Shown: positions 9,376 to 17,436 of the stretch, piece after piece
Position numbering within the stretch: position 1 is the first letter of the stretch
Layout: each line of letters starts with the position of its first letter
Assembly (NCBI RefSeq): GCF_024029775.1
Contig: NZ_CP097122.1
Location: 423,501 to 487,500, forward strand
Source: Fructobacillus americanaquae
GTDB taxonomy: Bacteria > Bacillota > Bacilli > Lactobacillales > Lactobacillaceae
Length of the DNA: 64,000 nt
Direction: 5' to 3'
Notes under the pieces: model-generated
Databases searched by the model: none
What the model was told of the DNA's origin: nothing
What the model saw: only the letters and a program-made list of their open reading frames with translations
Position numbers and translations under genes: made by a program

Positions 9376-10261
9376 TTAGATTCCGCGTGGAGCCATCTTG
9401 TCTTCGTCGTGCAAAGTAGCTGTATCGATTCCCTTCATTGGAGCACCCAAGTTCTTTGAAACTTCAGCAATCAAGTGGTAATCCGTTGGGCTAGCCGTTG
9501 CAGTCACAATTGCCTTGGCAAACTTAGCCGGATTTTCTGACTTAAAGATACCAGAACCAACAAAAACGCCATCGGCACCGAGATTCATCATCAAAGCAGC
9601 GTCGGCTGGCGTTGAAATGCCACCGGCAGCAAAGTTAACCACTGGCAACTTTCCAGTTTCATGAATTTCTTGAACCAAGTCTAATGGTGCCCGCAAGTCA
9701 CGGGCAATGGCCATTAAATGTTCGGGCTTTTCGTTTTGAATGTGACGAATCTGTTCGTTCACCCTTTGCATATGGCGAACTGCTTCCACAACGTCACCTG
9801 TACCGGGCTCGCCTTTCGTACGCAGCATTGAAGCTCCTTCGCCGATTCGACGCAATGCTTCCCCAAGGTCACGGCAACCACAAACAAATGGGACTGTAAA
9901 TTCATTCTTAGCAATGTGGAAGTTGTCATCGGCAGGCGTCAACACTTCACTTTCATCGATATAGTCAACACCAATACTTTCTAAAACGTGGGCTTCGGCA
10001 ATATGGCCAATCCGAGCCTTGGCCATTACAGGGATTGAAACCGCAGCCATGATTTCTTCAATCATGGCAGGATCTGACATCCGTGCACCCCCCCCCAGCA
10101 GCACGGATATCAGATGGTACACGTTCCAAGGCCATCACAGCAACAGCACCGGCTGCCTCTGCAACCTTGGCCTGCTCAACGTTGGCGACATCCATGATGA
10201 CCCCACCCTTTTGCATCTGTGCCATCCCTCGCTTGACCGTAATTGATCCAGTTTCTTTCAT
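9376..10261 (-). pseudogene. pdxS: Pyridoxal 5'-phosphate synthase PdxS, split by a +1 frameshift
   Basis: PLP synthase subunit that condenses ribose 5-phosphate, glyceraldehyde 3-phosphate and ammonia. The N-terminal part ([12 protein letters not shown], from 10261) stays in frame to residue 58 (RAAGGG), then reads out to a stop after 67 residues. The rest of the barrel continues in another frame from GGARMSDP to the stop at 9376. The switch falls in a run of nine G (minus strand) at 10088-10096; eight would restore the frame and give 294 residues, exactly the family length. Schiff-base lysines (MAKARIGH and TKGEPGTG) lie in the downstream part. The ribosome site is GGAGGATG. A sequencing error, a true null allele or a phase-variable tract are all possible. 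Confidence 0.93.
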
Positions 10262-10348
10262 GACAATACATCCTCCACAACCTATTCTAATAAAAAGATT
10301 AAAAAATAAATTTCCAAAATCAGTAAAACCGAACTATTGGATAGAATG

Positions 10349-10357
10349 ATTATACCA
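10349..10357 (-). promoter_or_regulatory. pdxST promoter, extended -10
   Basis: Minus strand TGGTATAAT is an extended -10 about 90 bases before the pdxS start. The -35 region is weak. Confidence 0.5.
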
Positions 10358-10800
10358 TAAAGGGTATTAGTCTTAATGTTATTATTATTACACATTCATT
10401 TAAGCAAAATAGAAACATTTCCTACATTAAAAATGGCAAAAAAATTAAAAATAGCCAAATGTAACTGAAATTCGATTGAAATTTCTAGTTTGAATTGAAA
10501 TAATCCTTTTTATTTACAAAATTATTGGTTATTTTTCTATTTTTAACCTTTTTTGCAACAAATAAAGACCAAAATAATACAATTTATTCCTTTTTCCCTG
10601 TATTTAGTTCTGCAGTGAATTTAACAAAATCATGCCAAGAGGAAAAAACAATAGTATCCATCAAAATTGATCAAAGGAAAAGCACCCAACATTACCATTT
10701 TGACACTGATAAACATGCAGTTGATTGCTAAGTCGACAGCGAGTACTATCATTAATAGAAGTCTCAAATAAGCCCATGAACCAAAAAAGGAATGGCCCAT
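10358..10800. other. AT-rich intergenic stretch without a supported gene
   Basis: About 440 bases upstream of the pdxST promoter and downstream of the small membrane gene pair. It is clearly richer in A and T than its surroundings. A short plus-strand frame (10525-10731) has no ATG start, no ribosome site and low-complexity composition, so I do not call it. A short inverted repeat GAATGG/CCATTC lies at 10792-10797 and neighbouring bases. I see no RNA gene. Confidence 0.6.
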
Positions 10801-11037
10801 TCAGAGCAATTTCTTTATTTTTTTTCGATTAATAAATATAGTCCATAACCAGCTTAGAACCATTAAGATTGCAAAACCAGCCACATTAACGATCAAACTA
10901 TTCAGCCAGCCAAGCAAAGATTGACCGGGCGAAAATAAGTTCACTAATAAAATATAAATAATATTGAGAGCGGTCACCAGAACAATCGCGGCTGTTCGTG
11001 GATAAAGGATGGTCAGTTCGGTTATTTTATTTCTCAT
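10801..11037 (-). CDS. Small membrane protein, two spans, unknown function
   Basis: A 78-residue protein not recognised. Two hydrophobic segments are visible: about 15-35 and 49-68. It ends in a strongly basic tail (NRKKIKKLL), which should lie in the cytoplasm. The start ATG overlaps the stop of the upstream 109-residue gene (ATGA), so the two are coupled. The pair forms a separate minus-strand unit between pdxST and the charged micro-proteins. A toxin or an immunity or stress membrane protein would fit the size, but nothing in the sequence proves it. Confidence 0.65.
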   Translation of the reverse strand: MRNKITELTILYPRTAAIVLVTALNIIYILLVNLFSPGQSLLGWLNSLIVNVAGFAILMVLSWLWTIFINRKKIKKLL

Positions 11038-11363
11038 GTCGTAGTATTCCTAAAAAAGATGATCAATACAATTAAAAGCATGGTCCAGAGCATGCGAACC
11101 AGGTGATGGTGGTAGTTAATTTTACCACTCAAAAAGCCACGGTAGAATGTTAGTCCCTGTAGTGAAACTAAAATCAAAATACTACTGATTTGAAAAAACA
11201 GGTGGTGGGCAAAAACAGCGATAAGGATCAAGACAATATTTAAAAGCAGGTTAATGCCATGCCAAAACTTTTTTTGACTCTTTTCCAAACAAAGCGATTG
11301 AATAGAAGCCACAATCATTAATAGCGCGTACAACCCTAGTAAAATTCGAGCAATTATTGCCAA
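11034..11363 (-). CDS. Small membrane protein, four spans, unknown function
   Basis: A 109-residue hydrophobic protein with about four predicted membrane segments (5-23, 35-52, 57-75 and 88-104). It contains a His-rich loop (NYHHHLVR) between the third and fourth spans. I do not recognise a family. It is the first gene of a two-gene coupled unit with the 78-residue membrane protein. Composition is AT-rich like the surrounding accessory stretch. Confidence 0.6.
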   Translation of the reverse strand: MAIIARILLGLYALLMIVASIQSLCLEKSQKKFWHGINLLLNIVLILIAVFAHHLFFQISSILILVSLQGLTFYRGFLSGKINYHHHLVRMLWTMLLIVLIIFFRNTTT

Positions 11364-11478
11364 CTCCGCTCACCCACCTCTACATTACGTTGGCTTTAGT
11401 CTAAAGTATCTCAATTAATTTAGCAATTTTATTGATTGATTTTTGATAGCGTTAACGATCAACCACTATAATGCCAAC

Positions 11479-11504
11479 AAAAAAACGCCTGAATAGGCGT
11501 TTTC
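11479..11504 (-). terminator. Terminator after the 45-aa micro-protein
   Basis: Perfect 8-bp stem AAAACGCC/GGCGTTTT with a 6-nt loop, followed on the minus strand by seven T. It starts 3 bases after the stop codon of the 45-residue frame, which supports that frame as a real gene end. Confidence 0.85.
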
Positions 11505-11506
11505 AC

Positions 11507-11644
11507 TCATTTTTCGTCAGCTTTTTCACGACTTTCGTGCGATGATTTGACGAACTTTGATTGCTTTTCTAGGCGTTCATCCTGGCGCTTAGCATCTTCA
11601 ACTTTACGGGCATCCGCCGCTTCAAATTCATGCTTTTTTTCCAT
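11507..11644 (-). CDS. 45-residue charged micro-protein, paralogue of its neighbour
   Basis: Short frame starting MEKKHEFEAADARKVEDAK and ending KADEK. Over half of its residues are charged, with no hydrophobic core, so it is probably helical or disordered and cytoplasmic. The segment KVEDAKRQDER (14-24) matches RVEDAKHKDAR in the 64-residue protein just upstream, so the two look like tandem duplicates. A GGGGGA ribosome site precedes the ATG and a strong terminator follows the stop. I do not recognise a function. It is shorter than most gene callers accept. Confidence 0.65.
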   Translation of the reverse strand: MEKKHEFEAADARKVEDAKRQDERLEKQSKFVKSSHESREKADEK

Positions 11645-11665
11645 AATGATGTCCCCCAATTATGC

Positions 11666-11860
11666 TTATTGACCTTCGAAATTTTTCTTTTCGTTCTCGA
11701 ATTCCTCGTTGTCGTAGCGAGCATCCTTGTGCTTGGCATCCTCAACACGAGTGTTTGCCTTCTCTTCATGGGCTTCAGCGGCGTGTTCTTGAGCCTGCTT
11801 ACTTTTTGCCTCTTCAAAAGATTCGCGGTTCTCTTTTGAACCATCACGTAATGTTGCCAT
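11666..11860 (-). CDS. 64-residue charged micro-protein
   Basis: Starts MATLRDGSKENRESFEEAKS and ends EKKNFEGQ. Very rich in Glu, Lys, Ala and Asn, with no membrane segment. The RVEDAKHKDAR block (38-48) recurs in the 45-residue protein 21 bases downstream. The ribosome site is GGGGGAATTAAGG. A perfect -10 (TATAAT) lies upstream near 11890 on the minus strand. A 92-residue frame covering both regions in another register is an artefact of overlap. Abundant small charged proteins of this type in lactic acid bacteria are often stress-related, but that is only a guess here. Confidence 0.65.
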   Translation of the reverse strand: MATLRDGSKENRESFEEAKSKQAQEHAAEAHEEKANTRVEDAKHKDARYDNEEFENEKKNFEGQ

Positions 11861-12059
11861 CCTTAATTCCCCCTTTTCAATATATTACGATTATAATACT
11901 ATCGTGACAAATTTTAAAGACAAATGTTAAAAAGATCCAAGTATTTATTTTTCCGACCACGCCCACAGAAAATCAGCCGCACAATAACTTAATCTGGATT
12001 CCAATAGAAAGACTTCTATCACTGCCAAACTAACATTTTATTTAGAATACGCTCAAGCT

Positions 12060-12262
12060 TTAATTTTTCCGATACTTTTTAACCACCCAGTCAACCAACA
12101 TCGAAAAAACGGTCATAACGGCGAGCCCCAAGTAGAGTGAGGCCCAATAGGATATTGGCTCTTGAGGAGAAATCAAAGACCCAATCAACACGAAAAAAAT
12201 TCCAAAACTCCGACAAAGAAGGTCGCAAAAGTTCGACGATAGTGCATGACGATTGTTTGCAT
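12060..12262 (-). pseudogene. Small two-span membrane protein, split by an indel in a T run
   Basis: From the ATG at 12262, which has a good GGGGAGA ribosome site, the protein reads MQTIVMHYRRTFATFFVGV and then LEFF, before running into a stop. Continuing in the next frame after a run of seven T (plus positions 12193-12199) gives FVLIGSLISPQEPISYWASL and a second membrane segment ending VVKKYRKN, stop at 12060. One more T would join them into about 67 residues with two spans and a basic tail. The alternative 78-residue frame uses a TTG start and a non-membrane N-terminus, so it fits less well. Function unknown. Confidence 0.6.
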
Positions 12263-12525
12263 CTGCTTTCTCCCCAGGGACTGCCCACCTGCTCAAAGTC
12301 TCGGTTGCAACTTTTTTCTAGGAACACATACCAGAAAAAATTCGCATGAAATGTTCAATTCAACAAAATTTCGACCGAACAGCAAATTTTTGCCAATAAA
12401 GATTAAAAAATAATAAACAACCACTCTTTAATCGCTTTTTATTAGAAAAATATAAAAAAATGATAAACTTAACCTTAGAAAAGTATCGAATAGTGTCTGA
12501 AGACAATTAGGGGGGGGAAATTAAA

Positions 12526-12771
12526 ATGGCAAGTGAAAAATCCGCATTTATCTTGGTTTCAATGCTCGTAATCTTAGCACAGGCACTGATCGTTAAATTT
12601 AGTTTGAATATCTGGATCCAATTGATCATCCCCCTGACTTACTCCATCATTCTTGTGATCTGCTTTTTCTTCGTTTTCAAGAGCGATAATTGGATTGCCT
12701 TTACCGCACTTTTATTAGCAGGCAATCTCACCCTCTTGGCCACTGCCAAGCACACAACACCTCTTTACTAA
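12526..12771 (+). CDS. Small membrane protein, three spans, unknown
   Basis: An 81-residue hydrophobic protein with segments near 7-25, 29-50 and 54-72. It starts MASEKSAFILVSMLVILAQA. Its ribosome site is part of an eight-base G run followed by AAATTAAAA. I do not recognise a family. It stands alone on the plus strand and ends at a shared bidirectional terminator facing the ASCH-domain gene. Confidence 0.6.
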   Translation: MASEKSAFILVSMLVILAQALIVKFSLNIWIQLIIPLTYSIILVICFFFVFKSDNWIAFTALLLAGNLTLLATAKHTTPLY

Positions 12772-12815
12772 ATATTCCAAATCAGAATACTCTCAGTGCT
12801 ACGAAATATGCAGAT

Positions 12816-12850
12816 AAAAAGGTCGAAACAATCTCGTTTCAACCTTTTTA
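12816..12850. terminator. Bidirectional terminator between convergent genes
   Basis: AGGTCGAAAC pairs with GTTTCAACCT around a 6-nt loop, with A and T runs on either side. It can stop the 81-residue plus-strand gene and the ASCH gene on the minus strand. Confidence 0.85.
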
Positions 12851-13291
12851 TTGTGGATAAACCAAGTGAAATTTTTCCAGGACAATTGGTGACTGATTTT
12901 CTCGGAATACTTTGCCTTCCTCTTGGTAGGCGGCAGTAAAAAAATCGTGGTGTACCTGGCGCCAATAGGCTAATGAACGGTCCCCTTCGCCCTCTTGATA
13001 GGCATGTTGGGCGTTAACATCCAGGTACTGTTCAATTGTGACAGCATCATTTTTAATAATGCCAACGGGCTGATTCTGCCCATCTAAAATAACATCATAC
13101 GCGCCAAAAGCAGGTAACGGCTCTTCTTCGTATAAGTCGTAAGCACTCGCAGTGGCCGTTTTAACGCCTTTCAGGACCAATTGAGCGAGAGCGTCAGCCG
13201 CCGCGCCAAATTGAAAACTAGATTGTAATCGGGCTCCCAACGGAATCACCCCTTCGTCTTTAGCCTGTTGAAAAAATGCAGCTGGTGTCAT
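12848..13291 (-). CDS. ASCH-domain protein
   Basis: A 147-residue cytoplasmic protein with the ASCH (PUA-like) fold. Recognisable blocks are FQFGAAADALAQLVLKGVKTAT (about 26-47), a central strand AYDVILDGQNQPVGIIKNDAV, and the closing FREN..PIVLEKFHLVYP. The family is linked to RNA binding or nucleoside amidohydrolase activity, but the substrate of this branch is not known. It is a monocistronic gene with an extended -10 (TGGTACAAT, 13337-13345) and its own terminator. Confidence 0.8.
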   Translation of the reverse strand: MTPAAFFQQAKDEGVIPLGARLQSSFQFGAAADALAQLVLKGVKTATASAYDLYEEEPLPAFGAYDVILDGQNQPVGIIKNDAVTIEQYLDVNAQHAYQEGEGDRSLAYWRQVHHDFFTAAYQEEGKVFRENQSPIVLEKFHLVYPQ

Positions 13292-13420
13292 TTCCTTGTC
13301 CTTTTCTAATCTTAAAATTTAAACATTCTTGCTCTCATTGTACCAATTAAATATCTGCCGGTTGCAATCAAAAAGTCAAGAGCAACAACGACGACCGGCA
13401 AAAATTGTCACTTCTCTCAA

Positions 13421-13429
13421 TGCTACAAT
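13421..13429 (+). promoter_or_regulatory. Promoter of the IrrE-like gene pair, extended -10
   Basis: TGCTACAAT forms an extended -10 about 28 bases before the start at 13457. No clear -35. Confidence 0.45.
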
Positions 13430-13456
13430 AATGACGAAAAATTAAAGGAAATGACA

Positions 13457-14068
13457 ATGCTTAGTTACCAGCGCCAAACCGAAATCAGAAAACTGGCCGA
13501 AAACGCCCATCAGAAAATCATGGACCAAAACATCGACAATGAAAATCTGGCCACCTATTTTAAATCCATTGGCTTAGCCGTAATCAATGCTGATTTATCC
13601 GCCTTAAAGACAACCGCCTACATTCTGTATAACATCGATAAAAATCAGCCACAGTTTGTCGTTGAAAACGCCTTAAACCATCGCGACTGGATTTATATGC
13701 TAGCAAAGGAACTCGGCCAACTCATTTTAGGTTGGAACTATCAGGTTAACCAAGACAATCACCAGGTAACCGAACAAATCAATCAAAAAGCTGATCAAGT
13801 CGACGGTATCGCTATCTTAGACTATCCCTTTGCAGACGCTGAATCTCAGCACCAAGTAAACAGGATCAACGAAGCAGATGCTGATTTCTTTGCAGAACAT
13901 TTCTTAGTTCCTGATGAAACTGCCCGGCCACTCTTACAGAACCTCAATTGGTCATCCCTGACCACGGCACAATTAATTCAAAAATTTTCGTTAATCTACT
14001 TCATCAACGATCAAATCGCTCGCAACCGTCTAATCACTTTAATCCAGGAGGTTTATTCAGCCAAATGA
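13457..14068 (+). CDS. Degenerate ImmA/IrrE-like (M78) protein
   Basis: A 203-residue protein whose middle and end follow the ImmA/IrrE peptidase layout. Where active members have HExxH, this one reads KELGQ (84-88 in AKELGQLILGW). The downstream acidic ligand region NEADADFFAEHFLVPDE (Glu139) is well preserved. Loss of both histidines suggests it cannot bind zinc and acts as a non-catalytic partner, if it acts at all. I start at 13457 (MLSYQRQ), spaced properly from AAAGGA; the ATG at 13451 is too close. The stop overlaps the start of the next gene, so they form a two-gene unit. Confidence 0.6.
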   Translation: MLSYQRQTEIRKLAENAHQKIMDQNIDNENLATYFKSIGLAVINADLSALKTTAYILYNIDKNQPQFVVENALNHRDWIYMLAKELGQLILGWNYQVNQDNHQVTEQINQKADQVDGIAILDYPFADAESQHQVNRINEADADFFAEHFLVPDETARPLLQNLNWSSLTTAQLIQKFSLIYFINDQIARNRLITLIQEVYSAK

Positions 14069-14472
14069 CCCAAACTAAAAGAAGTCAATTAAAAGAACAA
14101 ATTATTAATCCAATGGTCGTCCCCCTTGACGACCAAACCTTACTTGCACAAAAACAAGCAGAATTACTGCGTAGCCATGTTATTAACAATGATACCGCCT
14201 CAGCCATCCAAGGGCAGCTGGTGAAGGAACTCAAATCCAAGGCCGCCATGCGGCGCTGGCTCATCGTTTCCATTAGCCTCTACTTTGCACTAGTGACTGT
14301 TACCATTTTAGGCATTACGATCTTTTTAGCCGACATTGTCGCCATTAAGGTGCAAAATTATCTGATTACCGGTCTCTTCACCAATCTCATCGGCCTGCTG
14401 GTCATCATTTACCGCTACGCTTTTGCCGATACTTCTAAACTCATTCATGATTTGTGGACGTTAACCAGGTAA
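14065..14472 (+). CDS. Two-span membrane protein paired with the IrrE-like gene
   Basis: A 135-residue protein starting MTQTKRSQLKEQIINPMVV. A polar N-terminal half (1-68) is followed by two membrane segments (about 72-94 and 103-121) and a short C-terminal tail. The ATG overlaps the upstream stop (ATGA), with AGGAGG 13 bases before it. No family recognised. Coupling to a degenerate ImmA/IrrE protein suggests a membrane partner in a signalling or repressor-control pair, which is inference. Confidence 0.6.
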   Translation: MTQTKRSQLKEQIINPMVVPLDDQTLLAQKQAELLRSHVINNDTASAIQGQLVKELKSKAAMRRWLIVSISLYFALVTVTILGITIFLADIVAIKVQNYLITGLFTNLIGLLVIIYRYAFADTSKLIHDLWTLTR

Positions 14473-14745
14473 TTAATGGTGGCAACTTTTGTTGAACTCC
14501 CATCATGATTACCAATTTTCTTTTGCCGATATCAGATAATCAAACTAGATAACCCGTATGCCTCCTACATGGATAAAAACGGAGGACATTTTTGAAGAAC
14601 ACAGTCATAACAAAATATTTGTCATTCAGTCACAAGTATTCAGCTACAACCATTTTTATGGGACAGCCCTTAGTACCATGTTCTACTAAAAAATGCACGG
14701 AACATATTCCCGTACACCGATGAATTTTTCCCCAATAAACTGCTT

Positions 14746-15537
14746 TCAAATTGCTAAATGAACTTCATTTTCAGAATAAAGAACTGCCTCACCACTCAGC
14801 TTAGTTCGCTTCCCCTCATAATCACAGTGCAGGACACCAGATCGCGGTGAAGCCTGGTAAGCAACTAATTGGTGCTTACCTAATCGTTCTGACCAATAAG
14901 GTGCGATATGGCAATGACCACTGCCGCAGACAGGGTCTTCGTTAATTCCTAGCTTAGGCGCAAATGACCGTGATACGCAATCATACTCGTCATCCACAAT
15001 AGCCGTAGCGTGTTGGGCCATGCCAGCTAATTTTTTTAATTTTTCCATATCTGGATCCATCCCGGCAATTGCCGTTCCCTTTGGAAAGACACAGACCAAA
15101 TCACGACCAAGGTAAGCAGCATCTGGCCGAGTACCATAGGCTTCGGTCATAGCTTCTGTTACTGGGACTGCCTTCAAATCGTAAGTGGGAAAATCCATCT
15201 CATAGAGATTATCCCTCTTTGTCACTTTTAAATCACCACTCATGGTATTGAAAACTACGGACTGCCCATCTTTTGGAGCTGCCTTTTGGAAAACTAAGAA
15301 GCCGGTCGCCAAAGTAGCATGACCACAAAGGTCAATCTCACCAGCTGGTGAGAACCACCGCAAATCGTAGTGCTTATCGTCTTTTTTAACGACAAAGGCT
15401 GTTTCAGAAAGCTTATTTTCCATGGCAATATTTTGCATCATTTGATCACTGGGAAAATGATCAACAAAGAGGACTGCCGCTGGATTACCTTTAAAAATCT
15501 CACTTGCAAACGCATCAACAACATAACTTTTTACCAT
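14746..15537 (-). CDS. PhzF-family isomerase/epimerase-like protein
   Basis: A 263-residue protein of the PhzF (diaminopimelate-epimerase fold) family. Typical blocks are VVDAFASEIFKGNPAAV at the N-terminus, the acidic catalytic region NKLSETAFV, the LCGHATLATGF motif and DPVCGSGHCHIAPYW near the C-terminus. The substrate is not known for this branch. I start at 15537 (MVKSYVVDAF) because GAGGAACAGCC precedes it; the longer frame from 15585 adds unrelated residues. An extended -10 (TGCTAGAAT, 15584-15592) sits about 47 bases upstream. Confidence 0.88.
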   Translation of the reverse strand: MVKSYVVDAFASEIFKGNPAAVLFVDHFPSDQMMQNIAMENKLSETAFVVKKDDKHYDLRWFSPAGEIDLCGHATLATGFLVFQKAAPKDGQSVVFNTMSGDLKVTKRDNLYEMDFPTYDLKAVPVTEAMTEAYGTRPDAAYLGRDLVCVFPKGTAIAGMDPDMEKLKKLAGMAQHATAIVDDEYDCVSRSFAPKLGINEDPVCGSGHCHIAPYWSERLGKHQLVAYQASPRSGVLHCDYEGKRTKLSGEAVLYSENEVHLAI

Positions 15538-15690
15538 GGCTGTTCCTCTTCCAAACACAATTAGAATTCCTTTAATTTGCATCATTCTAGCACAGTTAAA
15601 CTGATTTAACAGACATTACCTCAGCTTTCCTGACATCAACTAATCGTGTGTTCGGATTCCTGCCAGCGAAATGCTTCTGTCATTCAGTCC

Positions 15691-15723
15691 AAAAAACGGT
15701 CCGCAAAGCAAATATGCGGGCCG
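15691..15723 (-). terminator. Terminator after the XRE regulator
   Basis: Minus strand GGCCCGCA pairs with TGCGGACC (one mismatch) and is followed by six T, about 50 bases past the regulator stop. Confidence 0.65.
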
Positions 15724-15770
15724 CTGTGTTTTGAAGAATATTTTACCTGAAAAACGGCTGTCAATATCTC

Positions 15771-16181
15771 TTATTTTTTGCTGACGAACCAACCCGTCAT
15801 CGCAATTAGAGCAAATAAAATCCAATAATATCTTGCCAAAAACTCCCAACCATTATTAATTGGTCGATGTTGCCATTCGCGCCATCGGTGATTTTCGTGC
15901 CAGTCTTTGTCGGCTTCATCTTCCTCAAAAAATTTTTTAGCACGGTCTTTCACTGAATTGGTTAATGTTGATGATTGTTGCTGGCCAAATAGGACCTCTT
16001 CGACCGGTACTTGAAAGTAATCGGCAACAGATTGAATTTTGGCCAAATCTGGTGTGACCTCCCCAGTTTCCCACTTTGAAATTGTTTGCCTAGTGACATA
16101 CAATTCGTTGGCCAAGCTTTCTTGAGATAAGTTATGTGCTTTTCTCAAAGATAATAGGTTTTCATTAAAGGTAAATTCCAT
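15771..16181 (-). CDS. XRE-family regulator with C-terminal membrane segment
   Basis: A 136-residue protein. Residues about 5-60 form an HTH_3 domain (LRKAHNLSQESLANELYVTR then ISKWETGEVTPDL). A charged linker follows, then a single hydrophobic segment (YYWILFALIAMTGWFV) close to the C-terminus, so it should be a membrane-tethered DNA-binding protein. I start at 16181 (MEFTFNEN), preceded by GAGAGAGG; two upstream in-frame ATGs (16199, 16205) have poorer sites. The target is unknown. Its own upstream region carries a palindrome that could be its operator. Confidence 0.85.
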   Translation of the reverse strand: MEFTFNENLLSLRKAHNLSQESLANELYVTRQTISKWETGEVTPDLAKIQSVADYFQVPVEEVLFGQQQSSTLTNSVKDRAKKFFEEDEADKDWHENHRWREWQHRPINNGWEFLARYYWILFALIAMTGWFVSKK

Positions 16182-16210
16182 TGTGCCTCTCTCTTTCATT
16201 TCCATTAATC

Positions 16211-16231
16211 CTAGTATACTAATTTACTAAG
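16211..16231. promoter_or_regulatory. Palindrome upstream of the XRE gene, candidate operator
   Basis: TAGTATACTA is a perfect 10-bp palindrome, followed by a further TTTACTAA that repeats the half-site, and it contains a plausible minus-strand -10 (TATACT). Its position just upstream of an HTH gene fits autoregulation. Confidence 0.35.
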
Positions 16232-16356
16232 AAAGCACTAGCAAAAGCGATTAATATTTGTGCAATTTTAACGGGCATTTAGTCAATTACCAAGCGCATC
16301 GCCTAATATGGCAGGCTTTTGCTGACTATTGAGAAAAAGGTTTTTCGTCTTAATCA

Positions 16357-16388
16357 AAAAAACCGCCACCCTCAAGGGCAGCGGTTTT
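16357..16388 (-). terminator. Terminator after msrB
   Basis: Minus strand AAACCGC/GCGGTTT extended by a wobble-paired inner stem, followed by seven T. Confidence 0.85.
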
Positions 16389-16401
16389 CGGTCAAACTAA
16401 T

Positions 16402-16839
16402 TTAATTAAAGAGGTAAGAATACTTACCGTATCCTTCTTTTTCCAGGTCTTCCTTGGGAACAAAGCGCAAGGCTGCAGAATTGATGCAGTAGCGCAAGCC
16501 GCCTTGGTCAACTGGGCCGTCATTAAAGACATGGCCAAGGTGTGAGTTGGCTTCGCCGGAACGAACTTCCGTCCGTGTCATTCCAAAGGAATTATCAGTT
16601 GATTCATTCAAATCAGCATCATCAATTCCTTTGGTAAAGGATGGCCAACCGCAACCAGAATCATACTTGTCGGTTGACGAAAAAAGTGGTTCACCGGAAA
16701 CAACATCAACAAAAATGCCATCGTTCCACCACTGATCATACTTACCAGTGAAGGCCCGTTCAGTAGCCGCATTTTGCGTTACATCGTACTGTTCAGGTGT
16801 TAAGCGCTGCTTTAATTCTTCTTGATTATACTTTGCCAT
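16402..16839 (-). CDS. msrB: Peptide-methionine (R)-S-oxide reductase
   Basis: Reduces the R-epimer of methionine sulfoxide in proteins. It has 145 residues from the ATG at 16839 ([10 protein letters not shown]), two bases after the msrA stop; a longer frame uses TTG and reads through the ribosome site. The catalytic cysteine is in [11 protein letters not shown] (Cys118) and the resolving cysteine in DSGCGWPSF (Cys63). The CxxC zinc pairs of the zinc-type branch are absent. Cotranscribed with msrA. Confidence 0.95.
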   Translation of the reverse strand: MAKYNQEELKQRLTPEQYDVTQNAATERAFTGKYDQWWNDGIFVDVVSGEPLFSSTDKYDSGCGWPSFTKGIDDADLNESTDNSFGMTRTEVRSGEANSHLGHVFNDGPVDQGGLRYCINSAALRFVPKEDLEKEGYGKYSYLFN

Positions 16840-16841
16840 GA

Positions 16842-17363
16842 CTATTTGTCCCCCCAATACTTTGCTTGATAGTTATGTCGGGGTGCCATCATTGCTGCTT
16901 CACGCAATGGGTCCTTCTTGTAGAAGTCTTGGTGGTATTCCTCGGCCTCATAAAATGGCTTAGCATCCTCGATTGACGTCACGATGGGCTTATCGAATCG
17001 ACCTGATTCGTTCAATTCCTTCTTCGACTCCTCAGCAATTTGACGCTGCTCAGGTGAGTTAACGAAGATTACTGGACGGTAAGAATCACCACGATCAGCA
17101 AACTGTCCAGTTGCATCGGTTGGGTCAGCTACTTGCCAATAAAGTTCAACCAAGTCCTTATATGAGAACTTATCAGGATCAAACCAAATCTTGACTGCTT
17201 CAGTATGGCCGGTAGTATGAGAACAAACTTCCTCGTAGGTTGGGTTTGCCACGTGGCCACCGGTGTAGCCGGAACGAACCTTTTCGATTCCTGGTAACGA
17301 GTCAAATGGCTCGACCATACACCAAAAACATCCTCCAGCAAAAATTGCTGTATCTTGTGACAT
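16842..17363 (-). CDS. msrA: Peptide-methionine (S)-S-oxide reductase
   Basis: Reduces the S-epimer of methionine sulfoxide. It has 173 residues with the GGCFWC motif at 10-15 (catalytic Cys12) and the conserved RSGYTGG and EYHQDFY blocks. It is first in an msrA-msrB pair that repairs oxidised proteins, using thioredoxin (trxB lies elsewhere in the window). Ribosome site AGGAGG. Confidence 0.95.
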   Translation of the reverse strand: MSQDTAIFAGGCFWCMVEPFDSLPGIEKVRSGYTGGHVANPTYEEVCSHTTGHTEAVKIWFDPDKFSYKDLVELYWQVADPTDATGQFADRGDSYRPVIFVNSPEQRQIAEESKKELNESGRFDKPIVTSIEDAKPFYEAEEYHQDFYKKDPLREAAMMAPRHNYQAKYWGDK

Positions 17364-17384
17364 TGAAATTACCTCCTACCTAAC

Positions 17385-17412
17385 ATTGTAAACAGTAACG
17401 AAAAATAGTCAA
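17385..17412 (-). promoter_or_regulatory. msrAB promoter
   Basis: Minus strand TTGACT, 16-base spacer, TACAAT, about 22 bases before the msrA start. Confidence 0.65.
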
Positions 17413-17436
17413 TGGTATAGTTGTGTTTTTATGAAT

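Noticed and set aside
10525..10731. Plus-strand frame of about 68 residues upstream of pdxS
   Set aside because: TTG start without a ribosome site, AT-rich low-complexity composition and no recognisable family.
11569..11847. A 92-residue basic frame spanning both micro-protein genes
   Set aside because: It is the shifted register of the two charged proteins; its Arg/Met-rich composition is a by-product and it has no ribosome site.
12091..12327. Overlapping minus-strand frame of 78 residues in another register of the split membrane gene
   Set aside because: Residues look random and no ribosome site is near; the frameshifted two-span protein explains the region better.
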